This document shows positions 18,171-25,706 of a stretch of DNA of 64,000 nucleotides, in pieces (the first letter of the stretch is position 1; the number at the start of each line of letters is the position of its first letter). Position numbers and translations under genes: made by a program. This stretch comes from Pedobacter sp. MC2016-14 (lineage in GTDB: Bacteria; Bacteroidota; Bacteroidia; Sphingobacteriales; Sphingobacteriaceae): NCBI RefSeq assembly GCF_020991475.1, contig NZ_JAJMPA010000001.1:62001-126000 (forward strand), written 5' to 3'. The notes beneath the pieces were generated by a model. It was given only the letters and a program-made list of their open reading frames with translations. It made no database searches and was not told the DNA's origin.

Positions 18171-18178
18171 TAGTTTTG
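18171..18178 (+). promoter_or_regulatory. -7 promoter element for the divergent ATPase gene
   Basis: TAGTTTTG matches TAnnTTTG exactly and lies 30 bases before the ATG at 18209. A TTG at 18140-18142 is too far upstream (28 bases) to be an ideal -33 element. Confidence 0.5.
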
Positions 18179-18208
18179 TATAACCAGATAATAAATTAAC
18201 GAAGTGGA

Positions 18209-20749
18209 ATGAAGGACGAAATATTTAAAATAAATGAGCTGAAGAGCTTAATATTGTCCAAATTAGACATACGTGCAATTACTCCGGGGGACTGTAAAAG
18301 AATTTCGATAGAAATTACCAAAACGCTCAATAAAACTGTTAGTGAAACCACTATAAAAAGGCTTTTTGGCTTCGCTGTTGCAAAGCATAATTTTTCACGA
18401 TTTACGCTCACAACTTTATTCGAATATGTAGACCAGGTTCATTTGATGGAGCCTGTAACTGCAGAGTACAACAAAGCGCTGATCGTTAATACGCCCAGGA
18501 AAGAAATACACACGGCTGCTACAAAAATCACAGAATACACGCTAAAAGGTATTAGAAACAGGTCCGGGCTCCCTTATGATTTGACCATCGGCAGAAAATT
18601 TGCTGAGCATGACTTTCAATTCTTCTACAACAGCAACTTCCGCTTTACTTCTTTCATTGCCCAACCGGGTTATGGAAAAACCACCCTGTTGAGCCATCTT
18701 GTGGAATCTACTTTCTTAGCCGATGATTCTCCTTATAAAAATTCTACCGTTTTTTTCAGCAACATCTATAATCTGATTACTGAAGACCGGCCTTTTAATT
18801 TGGAAGAACGGCTAAAGGAACAACTTGGAATACCGGCAAAGGAAAACATGCTTCAATATGTAGACCTGTATTACAAACCCGCGGGTGCAAAGCTTATTAT
18901 TATTTTAGATGGCTTTGGAGAAGTGATTTTAAAAAGAGAAATTAAGGAGCAAATTTTTGACAGCATCATTAACTTCATATGTGCCCTGGAGGATACGGAG
19001 AATATAAAGGTAGTGATGAGTATGCGTTGTACTACCTGGATCAGGTTTTATGAGCGGATGCGTCACTCATCTTATTTGAAGTCGGTATGGTTTAGAGGTA
19101 ATTATTTTAACATGAATGATGTTTCTAATGTACCCCCACTAACCGCTAAAGAGGTTGACCAGATTGTTTCCAGAATGCCTATCCTGGATGGAAAAGAGAT
19201 CAATCAAAAGCTAAAGGCACAGCTTAAATTCCCTTTTCATATTCAGTTGTATTATCAACTAAATGAAGAAGACCCTAATTTTAATTATTACACAAATCTT
19301 TCCTTTTACGAGCTGATTTCCAGATTTATCCAGGAAAAGATTTACCGCTCTAATTATTATACGGAAAAGATCTTGTTCCTTAAAAAAATTATTCTGCTCA
19401 CAGCGTATGGGGATAAAGGGAGTTCTGTATTAAAAAGTGAACTCATCAATGAATTGTCGGCTTTCACGAACGCCTATATGGAGTTACTTGCCGACGGAAT
19501 TTTGATGGAAGAGAAACGTTTTGAAAATGCACATCCACAGGAAGTTGTTCGCTTTGTTCATCCTCATATTTTTGAATACTTTTTGTTCATTGAAATTCTT
19601 GAAAAATTTAACCTGAATATTGGGACATCCGTATTTGATTACATTAAGAAAGAGTATGCTAATAATCAGGTATATTTTATCATATTACAGTGGGCAATAC
19701 GGTTCTTAATTAAGATTGGGGACTTCAAAATGCTGACCAGTGTTTTTACCCTTGGTCTAAACACTTATGAAAAGAATTACCTTATGTTATTTACGGCCGA
19801 AAACCTAAAATATAGAATCAATACGCATTCAGACACCTATGAACTGATCAAAGAACACCGTCTTCATGAGTCCATCATCAAAGAATTAACGAGCTTTGAT
19901 TTGATTGACAATTGTTACAAAGAGGCCATTGCGGCTTTGCTGGAAATTGCAGACACTGATGAATCTGCATTGGTATACCAGAGCATCCTTGCAATCCCCG
20001 ACATTTTAAGCTTAAACAGGGATAAAATATTAGAAAGGATTGAGCAACTGGCAAAATACCGGACGCTGAGTAAAGATTGGATTGTAGATCCTTTTGTAGC
20101 TATCGAGGTGATTTACCAAAAGATTACCGATACCAGCATTACCGCTAATGAGGCGGCCAGTAATATCATCCATTTAAAAGGTCTGGATTTGAGCCCTGTA
20201 ATACCTTTAAAAACAAAGGATGCGATCAGTTATATATTAGCGTTAGCTGTAAATTTGTTTTACGGAACGCAGCAAAAAGCTGTAAAAATTATTGAGACCA
20301 TGGGTGCCAGGCACCCTCAAATATTTTGCGGACGGTCGCCTTTCACGGTATATATGCTAAATATTCTGGGCACAGCGCTTTCCAGAACACAGCCAGGAAA
20401 AAAAGCCGATCAGATTGAGCGCATCTTGTGTAGCATTCTGAAAAATAAAACGGCTGCTACAATGACCAAATATTCAGAAACATTGTTTTCCATTTATAAG
20501 GCAGAGCAAAGCAGGAACAGACAGGAGTATGCAAAAGCAGTTTCTTATGCAGAAGATGTAATTGACATCCTGAAGAAGTATGAGCTTAACTTAAATTGCC
20601 TAAAGGTTTATAATTTGATTATCAGTATATATACACAGGCTAATGATGTAGTGAAAGCCAATGAATACAAATACGAAAGGCTTTGCTTTCTGGAAGACAA
20701 GGGCATCCCGGTTCAATTGTTTCCTATTGCCAAAGAGATTCTTAGCTAA
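18209..20749 (+). CDS. STAND/NACHT-like P-loop ATPase with an N-terminal helical domain
   Basis: An 846-residue soluble protein. The N-terminus (about 15-77; ITPGDCKRISIEI, SETTIKRLFGFA, FSRFTLTTLFEYV) is a helix-turn-helix-like segment that heads many uncharacterised signalling proteins of Bacteroidota. A P-loop domain follows with Walker A at 153-159 (PGYGKTT) and Walker B ending in Asp234 (LIIILDGFGE). A conserved MSMRCTTWIRF segment near 266 could carry a sensor arginine. The remaining 430 or so residues are predicted alpha-helical, like a repeat sensor or scaffold. This is the general plan of STAND ATPases used in regulation or defence. No effector domain (nuclease, TIR, protease) is recognisable, so a regulatory role is as likely as an immune one. 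It is divergent from the adhesin gene and ends at a strong terminator. Confidence 0.7.
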   Translation: MKDEIFKINELKSLILSKLDIRAITPGDCKRISIEITKTLNKTVSETTIKRLFGFAVAKHNFSRFTLTTLFEYVDQVHLMEPVTAEYNKALIVNTPRKEIHTAATKITEYTLKGIRNRSGLPYDLTIGRKFAEHDFQFFYNSNFRFTSFIAQPGYGKTTLLSHLVESTFLADDSPYKNSTVFFSNIYNLITEDRPFNLEERLKEQLGIPAKENMLQYVDLYYKPAGAKLIIILDGFGEVILKREIKEQIFDSIINFICALEDTENIKVVMSMRCTTWIRFYERMRHSSYLKSVWFRGNYFNMNDVSNVPPLTAKEVDQIVSRMPILDGKEINQKLKAQLKFPFHIQLYYQLNEEDPNFNYYTNLSFYELISRFIQEKIYRSNYYTEKILFLKKIILLTAYGDKGSSVLKSELINELSAFTNAYMELLADGILMEEKRFENAHPQEVVRFVHPHIFEYFLFIEILEKFNLNIGTSVFDYIKKEYANNQVYFIILQWAIRFLIKIGDFKMLTSVFTLGLNTYEKNYLMLFTAENLKYRINTHSDTYELIKEHRLHESIIKELTSFDLIDNCYKEAIAALLEIADTDESALVYQSILAIPDILSLNRDKILERIEQLAKYRTLSKDWIVDPFVAIEVIYQKITDTSITANEAASNIIHLKGLDLSPVIPLKTKDAISYILALAVNLFYGTQQKAVKIIETMGARHPQIFCGRSPFTVYMLNILGTALSRTQPGKKADQIERILCSILKNKTAATMTKYSETLFSIYKAEQSRNRQEYAKAVSYAEDVIDILKKYELNLNCLKVYNLIISIYTQANDVVKANEYKYERLCFLEDKGIPVQLFPIAKEILS

Positions 20750-20766
20750 GGCAAAATTCATAAAAA

Positions 20767-20804
20767 CAAAACAGCCCCTTCCAAATCTGGAAGGGGCTGT
20801 TTTG
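20767..20804. terminator. Strong bidirectional intrinsic terminator
   Basis: Perfect 17-base arms (CAAAACAGCCCCTTCCA and its complement) flank a 4-base loop. The GC-rich stem core has A-rich and T-rich flanks, so it works in both directions. It lies between the converging ATPase gene (stop 20749) and subtilase gene (stop 20821). Confidence 0.9.
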
Positions 20805-20820
20805 TAAATGGCAATTATGG

Positions 20821-22404
20821 CTATTTATAAGTAGCAGCTAATTTTAAAGCATTGTAAGCGTTCACAATACCTCCGCTAATGCAAAGGTCTGAAAATGGAA
20901 CAGACTTATCTTCCTCTCCTACTTTATAAGTAACGTTGTGGTTTACTTTAACAACGGATTTCATAATGATCTCCTTAACCTGTAAAGCAGTAAGTTTTGG
21001 ATAGTATGAACGAATCAATGCCGCTAAACCAGCAACTACAGGAGCAGCCATACTTGTTCCGTTAAAGCTTGCATATTTTCCTTCAGGGATGGTAGAATAA
21101 ATGTTTACACCTGGTGCAAAAACATCTACCGCTGTTTTTCCAAAATTAGAAAAGTCTGCTTTTAAAGTCTCGTCATCTTTTGGTCCGGAAGCACCAACTA
21201 CAAGATATGCCGCAGCAGTTTCTCCAGTTAAGTATTTACGGTTTGGGAAATTGGTTTCTTTGTCAATGTCTTTATTGTCGTTACCTGCTGCCTGTACCAA
21301 CAACACATCTTTGCTCATGGCATACTTAACAGCTGCATCAACTGCCGCCTTATCCCATGAATATGCTTTACCAAAACTCATGTTCAAAACTTTAGCACCA
21401 TTATCTACTGCATAACGGATAGAATTAGCAACATCTTTGTCACGTTCATCACCATCCGGAACGGCACGTACACCCATAATCTGTACATTATCAGCAACAC
21501 CTTTGATACCTAAATTATTGGTACGGTCGGCTGCTATGATCCCTCCAACGTGGGTACCATGACTTGCATCAGGGCCTTTGATATCGCTATTGCCATAAAA
21601 ACGCTCTTTGCTGTCTGCATAGTTATCACCAACAAGTTCGGGACGCGGATCATAATCCATGTTTAAGTTGTAATCTAAAGATGATTTATAGTGCTCCAGA
21701 CCTTTTAGGATCTGTGCATCATAAAAATCCTTAAACGTACCACCTTCTTGCAATTGTGAAATCAATACCGTTTTAATTCTGGTTTCCATTGGCGTTACGG
21801 CCTGGAAGCTTTGAAAATCTCCCAGGGTTGGGTTTTCTTTGCCAATTTTTTTAACCACTCCATCCACTACATTTTTAAAGCCTTCAATATTGGCGGTAAT
21901 TCCTTTCGCTTCTGCTACTTCTTCATCGTATTTGGCTTTCATTTTCTGATAAGCTTCATATGCTTCTTTATCTGCCGGAGCTACTGATACAGCATCTACG
22001 TTTTCAAATTTCTTACGGTCTCTTCTAAGCAACCTTGTCAACTCAAGCGTCTCATGAGCTACAGAGCCTTTAGCAGAGCCAAGGTAATTCCATCCGTGGA
22101 TATCATCTATATATCCATTTTTATCATCATCCTTTCCGTTTCCGGCAATTTCTCTCTTATTTACCCAAACAATTCTTTTCAGGTCTTCGTGGTTATAATC
22201 TACGCCACCATCTAGTACACCTACTAAAACAGGTTTAGATTTTTTTCCCTTCAACAGCTCGGCATAAGCCTTTTCAGTGCTGATACCGAAAGTAGTATCT
22301 GTTTTAAGGTCAAGGTTAAACCAGTTTGGCTTTTGTGCGTAAGATAAAAACGGGAATATCACTAAAAGAGACAACTGAAGGGCTCTTTTGGATAAATTAT
22401 TCAT
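20821..22404 (-). CDS. Secreted S8 (subtilisin) family serine peptidase
   Basis: A 527-residue exported protease with a signal peptide at about 1-23 (ending SYA). The catalytic triad is complete: Asp65 (GVLDGGVDYNH), His282 (SHGTHVGG) and Ser451 (NGTSMAAPV); the oxyanion Asn375 lies in AAGND. Asp and His are 217 residues apart, against about 32 in subtilisin, because a mostly helical, charged stretch (about 112-270) is inserted. No inhibitor-I9 propeptide or T9SS/PorSS tail is visible at the short C-terminus, so it is probably periplasmic. The start at 22404 removes four extra residues of the upstream ATG at 22416; both are possible. A consensus -7 element lies 32-39 bases upstream. Confidence 0.92.
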   Translation of the reverse strand: MNNLSKRALQLSLLVIFPFLSYAQKPNWFNLDLKTDTTFGISTEKAYAELLKGKKSKPVLVGVLDGGVDYNHEDLKRIVWVNKREIAGNGKDDDKNGYIDDIHGWNYLGSAKGSVAHETLELTRLLRRDRKKFENVDAVSVAPADKEAYEAYQKMKAKYDEEVAEAKGITANIEGFKNVVDGVVKKIGKENPTLGDFQSFQAVTPMETRIKTVLISQLQEGGTFKDFYDAQILKGLEHYKSSLDYNLNMDYDPRPELVGDNYADSKERFYGNSDIKGPDASHGTHVGGIIAADRTNNLGIKGVADNVQIMGVRAVPDGDERDKDVANSIRYAVDNGAKVLNMSFGKAYSWDKAAVDAAVKYAMSKDVLLVQAAGNDNKDIDKETNFPNRKYLTGETAAAYLVVGASGPKDDETLKADFSNFGKTAVDVFAPGVNIYSTIPEGKYASFNGTSMAAPVVAGLAALIRSYYPKLTALQVKEIIMKSVVKVNHNVTYKVGEEDKSVPFSDLCISGGIVNAYNALKLAATYK

Positions 22405-22435
22405 AATTATATTCATGTATTTTAATTTTTCGGGG

Positions 22436-22443
22436 CAAAGCTA
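22436..22443 (-). promoter_or_regulatory. -7 promoter element for the subtilase gene
   Basis: On the minus strand the sequence is TAGCTTTG, an exact TAnnTTTG match 31 bases before the ATG at 22404. No good TTG -33 element is seen. Confidence 0.55.
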
Positions 22444-22499
22444 ACCAATATTTGCAGTACAGGTGATTAAGACTACAGCGTTCTGGATGTTAAAAGATG

Positions 22500-22937
22500 T
22501 TAAATATCTAAGAAGTCTGTGGTTTCGCGGGCAATAACGTCTGCAACTGAGGTGTTGGAAAGAATTCTAAGGGTAGCATCTCTCACATCAATAAATGTTT
22601 TCCGGATTCCGCAAGTTACCTCATCGTGGCATTCGTCACATTTCCGATAAAACTTAATGCTGGCACAAGGCACCATAGCAATAGGGCCGTCGGTAATGCG
22701 CAACACATCTACCAGGTAAATGTCTTTAGCATCCTTATTAAGGCTGTAACCACCTCCTGCACCCTTTTTACTATACAGATAGCCTGCATTTCTAAGGTCT
22801 AGTAAAATCTGTTCTAAAAACTTCCTTGGTATCATTTCCTGCTCCGCCAACCGCACAATTTGCATCGGTGGATTCTGAACATTTTTTCCCAAGGCTACGA
22901 GCGCCTTTATTGCATATTTTGTTTTCTTTGATAGCAT
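22500..22937 (-). CDS. Rrf2-family transcriptional regulator with a probable iron-sulfur cluster
   Basis: A 145-residue winged-helix regulator. The N-terminal helix-turn-helix (about 1-60; AIKALVALG, IPRKFLEQILLDLRNAGYL, then the GGGYSL wing) is typical of Rrf2. Four cysteines (Cys91, Cys100, Cys103, Cys109) lie in the C-terminal half, where IscR, NsrR and RsrR hold a cluster, so sensing of redox state, NO or iron-sulfur supply is likely. No target gene is obvious: the neighbours are a subtilase and a small helical protein. Two back-to-back -7 elements lie directly upstream. Confidence 0.9.
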   Translation of the reverse strand: MLSKKTKYAIKALVALGKNVQNPPMQIVRLAEQEMIPRKFLEQILLDLRNAGYLYSKKGAGGGYSLNKDAKDIYLVDVLRITDGPIAMVPCASIKFYRKCDECHDEVTCGIRKTFIDVRDATLRILSNTSVADVIARETTDFLDI

Positions 22938-22944
22938 AGTATAG

Positions 22945-22960
22945 CAAAGCTACAAAGATA
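22945..22960 (-). promoter_or_regulatory. Two abutting -7 promoter elements upstream of the Rrf2 gene
   Basis: On the minus strand TATCTTTG (22953-22960) is followed at once by TAGCTTTG (22945-22952), each an exact TAnnTTTG match. The nearer one ends 7 bases before the ATG at 22937, so transcripts would have a leader of only a few bases. Confidence 0.5.
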
Positions 22961-22971
22961 GGCAAACTTAA

Positions 22972-23220
22972 TTATTTAACAGCATCATCGGCTACATCTT
23001 CGGGTACAGTGTCTTCCAAAGCCTGACCATTTTTAACCATGGCCAGCACAGCGGTAAATTTCTTTTCGAGGGTTTCATAGCCATCTTTATACTGACTGGT
23101 TTTATCTGCCAGCAGGCCATCTTCCTGATTGCTCAGGATGTCAATTTTAGATTGTAAGTATGCGGTATAATTTGTAGCCGCCCTGTCTGCTAGCGACTGT
23201 AATAAATCCTTGTAAGTCAT
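22972..23220 (-). CDS. 82-residue helical protein of unknown function
   Basis: A short soluble protein, predicted almost entirely helical (LLQSLADRAATNYTAYLQSK, then KDGYETLEKKFTAVLAMVKN), ending in an acidic tail (ALEDTVPEDVADDAVK). There is no signal peptide or membrane segment. It lies 34 bases upstream of the Rrf2 gene on the same strand. The composition looks like a real protein rather than a chance frame, but no family is recognised. Confidence 0.55.
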   Translation of the reverse strand: MTYKDLLQSLADRAATNYTAYLQSKIDILSNQEDGLLADKTSQYKDGYETLEKKFTAVLAMVKNGQALEDTVPEDVADDAVK

Positions 23221-23294
23221 AATTAATCGATTTGAACATTATAACACAAATCTGGATCAATTGTTCAGGACGGGCTTGTCTTTTTAGCATCAAA

Positions 23295-23323
23295 AAAGGC
23301 CTGCGTTATGAATGCAGGCCTTT
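23295..23323 (-). terminator. Intrinsic terminator at the end of the minus-strand polysaccharide operon
   Basis: Arms AAAGGCCTGC and GCAGGCCTTT (10 bp) flank a 9-base loop. Read on the minus strand, the stem is followed by a run of six T. It lies 22 bases beyond the stop codon of the last lipoprotein gene (23346), so it closes the long operon. Confidence 0.85.
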
Positions 23324-23345
23324 GAAGATATATATCTATTCGAAA

Positions 23346-24488
23346 TTACAATAGACCAAAGTTAATTTCTCCTAAGATTACAAATTTCTGGGGACCACTT
23401 ACGGCCGTTAACTTTATGTAACGAACTTCTGGCAAGCCAGGGATTGTGAATTTTTGTTCAGCGCTGGTTAGTCTGTTAAAGTTGAAATTCCCGCCCAAAT
23501 CTATCCAGTTTACATTATCAACACTTCCCTGGAACTTCACAACATCCGGTCCCCGCTCGTCTGGAACAGGAACGGGTACAGTAGCTGTAGGGGCTATTGT
23601 CCACCTCCATAAACTGATGGTTTTGATTGTCCGCTGGGTACCCAAATCGATTGTTACAAAATGAGGGTAAGACAAAGTGGTAAGTGAAAGCCATCTGGTA
23701 TTTTGATTGCCATCCAACAGATTGGCCGGTGCACTGAAGCCAACTGGAGTATCCGTTGTATTATAGGAAGAATAAGCAATCACTGACAACTGGCTTTTAA
23801 CAGGAGAAAGCTCGTTTACAACCTGGTAGTTGGTTCTAAAAGTATCTAAAGCAACAGGATCGGGCAGATGTAGGGTCCTAATGCGATAGCTAGTTCCTTT
23901 TTTATAGTCTGCAAGCTGCAAAGCAAGATCTGATGCTTTAACCCGTACAACCTTAAGCAAATTTGTGGTGGTAGTATATTCCACCTCCGATCCAACAATC
24001 GTTGTCCCTGAGGGTAAATCATTGAATTGAAGTCCCAATGTATTAGCAAGATTGACAGTATTGGTCAGCAATGGCCTTGGAAGCAAATTTGACCGATATC
24101 GCTCACCATACACGCTGCCAGACAGCTCCACCGGAACAGATACGTTACCCTTGCTATCAAAAGTTTTGATAATGAAAGAGTAAAAATTCTCAGGTACGTT
24201 GGGAATGGTAATTCCTACAGTGTCCTTATCCGCTGGGACAGCAAATTCAATAGAATCAGTATAATTATTCCAATAGACCTTTGCTCTTACCACTTTAGGA
24301 TCGGAGCCTCTTAACCAGGTAATTCTAACCCTGTTGTCGCCAGAATGCAGCACAGGGGCAGTTGCCTTTCCAGGATAGATAACACCACTATTTACAACAT
24401 ATTGTTTATATGTACTATCCATTCTTTTACAGGCCATAAAAGCACACCCACCTGCAATTGCCATTATTATATATAATCTAGTTTTCAT
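23346..24488 (-). CDS. DUF4998 lipoprotein with a C-terminal F5/8 type C (discoidin) domain
   Basis: A 380-residue lipoprotein. The signal peptide ends in a lipobox (AFMAC, Cys20). The N-terminal half matches the DUF4998 pattern (YKQYVVNSGVIYPGK, ITWLRGSDPKVVRAKVYWNN). The last 150 or so residues form a coagulation-factor F5/8 C-type domain (NLLDGNQNTRWLS, HFVTIDLGTQRTIKTISLWR). It is last in the second SusC/SusD gene set and occupies the place of a SusE/SusF-like surface glycan-binding protein. The ATG at 24488 is preferred to 24512 because the signal peptide then starts at the N-terminus. The glycan bound is unknown. Confidence 0.85.
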   Translation of the reverse strand: MKTRLYIIMAIAGGCAFMACKRMDSTYKQYVVNSGVIYPGKATAPVLHSGDNRVRITWLRGSDPKVVRAKVYWNNYTDSIEFAVPADKDTVGITIPNVPENFYSFIIKTFDSKGNVSVPVELSGSVYGERYRSNLLPRPLLTNTVNLANTLGLQFNDLPSGTTIVGSEVEYTTTTNLLKVVRVKASDLALQLADYKKGTSYRIRTLHLPDPVALDTFRTNYQVVNELSPVKSQLSVIAYSSYNTTDTPVGFSAPANLLDGNQNTRWLSLTTLSYPHFVTIDLGTQRTIKTISLWRWTIAPTATVPVPVPDERGPDVVKFQGSVDNVNWIDLGGNFNFNRLTSAEQKFTIPGLPEVRYIKLTAVSGPQKFVILGEINFGLL

Positions 24489-24511
24489 TTGATTTTTTTT
24501 AATGGTTAACA

Positions 24512-25690
24512 TTACAATTTACCCCAGAAACTAATCTCCGCAATGGTGATCTGACCACCGCCCCCGTAAGTTTCCAGCGCCTTAAAGCGCACATACCTAT
24601 ACGCCGGTGGAATATCTGGCATTTCGAAATCTTCACCATTAGTAAAACCATACGTATTGTCTTCTGTGGTAACCTGACCTAAAGGCAAGCCAGACGGCTT
24701 AAATGAGTTGAATTTCCCAATTAACGTCCAGCTGGCCCAACTGCCGTCGGTTGCAGGGCTATTAGAGCCATACAGTTCAAATGTTTTCACACTTGCGCCC
24801 GTGTAATTAAATGGCGAGGACCTTTGGTGGACTTTCATCCGACTAATGACTACAGGAATATTCAAATCAACGGTGAACCATTGCGGAATTGTTGCACTAT
24901 TTCTAGAGGCAAAAATACCAAGATCAACCAGACCATCCCACATTTTATCTACAGTGGTAGAAGTGGAAGAAGGGGTATATTCATCCGTCGGCAATTGCAC
25001 AATTTTAAAAGGCTTAGGGACTTTCTGCTCAAAAACCGGGGTCAGGTCTTTGATTATCGCTAATGATTTGTTGTTCCAGCGATCCCTTAAGTAAACGGAA
25101 AATTTCATAGATTTTGAACTTAATCCACGTACAGAAAAAGAGACTTCAGGTGCTTTGGAATAAAATGTCTGTAACGGTCTTAGCACACCATTTGAGACAG
25201 TATCTGCATCGACTACGATAGCCAAATTTGCCTGTAATGCATTTTTTAGCCTAATCTTCACACCGCCAAAACCAGGCTCAAGGCTCAGATTACCATACGC
25301 TAATTCTATGGGTGGTGTAAGTGGCTTTATTTTTACCACAATAGGTTCAGATACCTTTTCATTTTTACCTACACTATAAAGTTTTACATCATATTCTTTG
25401 GTATCACCAAAACCATCTAACTTTAAGGTATCTGTATAAATGGAAGCTTTATTTTCTCTCGATACACCTGGCTGAATTTCATAAACAGCCTTAACATAAG
25501 CAAGATTCTCATCTCCATTTAGCCGATACGTTACAGTAGCGCCACCCGGGGTATTTTCTACTTTAATATTACTCACCTGCTGAGGTGCCGGAGCATCTTC
25601 ATTTAAATATTTTAGCCGCTCATCTTCTTTACAGCTTTGCCCTACTATACTCAATAATAAAGCAACAACAATATAATTCAATATTTTCAT
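24512..25690 (-). CDS. DUF4959/DUF5000 surface lipoprotein (SusE-like position) with a discoidin-like end
   Basis: A 392-residue lipoprotein with the lipobox cysteine at Cys20 (GQSC), followed by KEDER, an acidic surface-export type of signal. Its N-terminus is typical of DUF4959 (LKYLNEDAPAPQQVSNIKVE, TPGGATVTYRL, AVYEIQPGVSRE). The middle (about 115-220) fits DUF5126 and the C-terminal 150 residues fit the DUF5000 discoidin-like fold (WTLIGKF, YRYVRFKALETYGGGGQITIAEI). These proteins nearly always follow a SusC/SusD pair and are thought to bind glycan at the cell surface. The next gene begins within 25 bases of its stop. Confidence 0.87.
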   Translation of the reverse strand: MKILNYIVVALLLSIVGQSCKEDERLKYLNEDAPAPQQVSNIKVENTPGGATVTYRLNGDENLAYVKAVYEIQPGVSRENKASIYTDTLKLDGFGDTKEYDVKLYSVGKNEKVSEPIVVKIKPLTPPIELAYGNLSLEPGFGGVKIRLKNALQANLAIVVDADTVSNGVLRPLQTFYSKAPEVSFSVRGLSSKSMKFSVYLRDRWNNKSLAIIKDLTPVFEQKVPKPFKIVQLPTDEYTPSSTSTTVDKMWDGLVDLGIFASRNSATIPQWFTVDLNIPVVISRMKVHQRSSPFNYTGASVKTFELYGSNSPATDGSWASWTLIGKFNSFKPSGLPLGQVTTEDNTYGFTNGEDFEMPDIPPAYRYVRFKALETYGGGGQITIAEISFWGKL

Positions 25691-25706
25691 GATATCTATT
25701 TATAAA

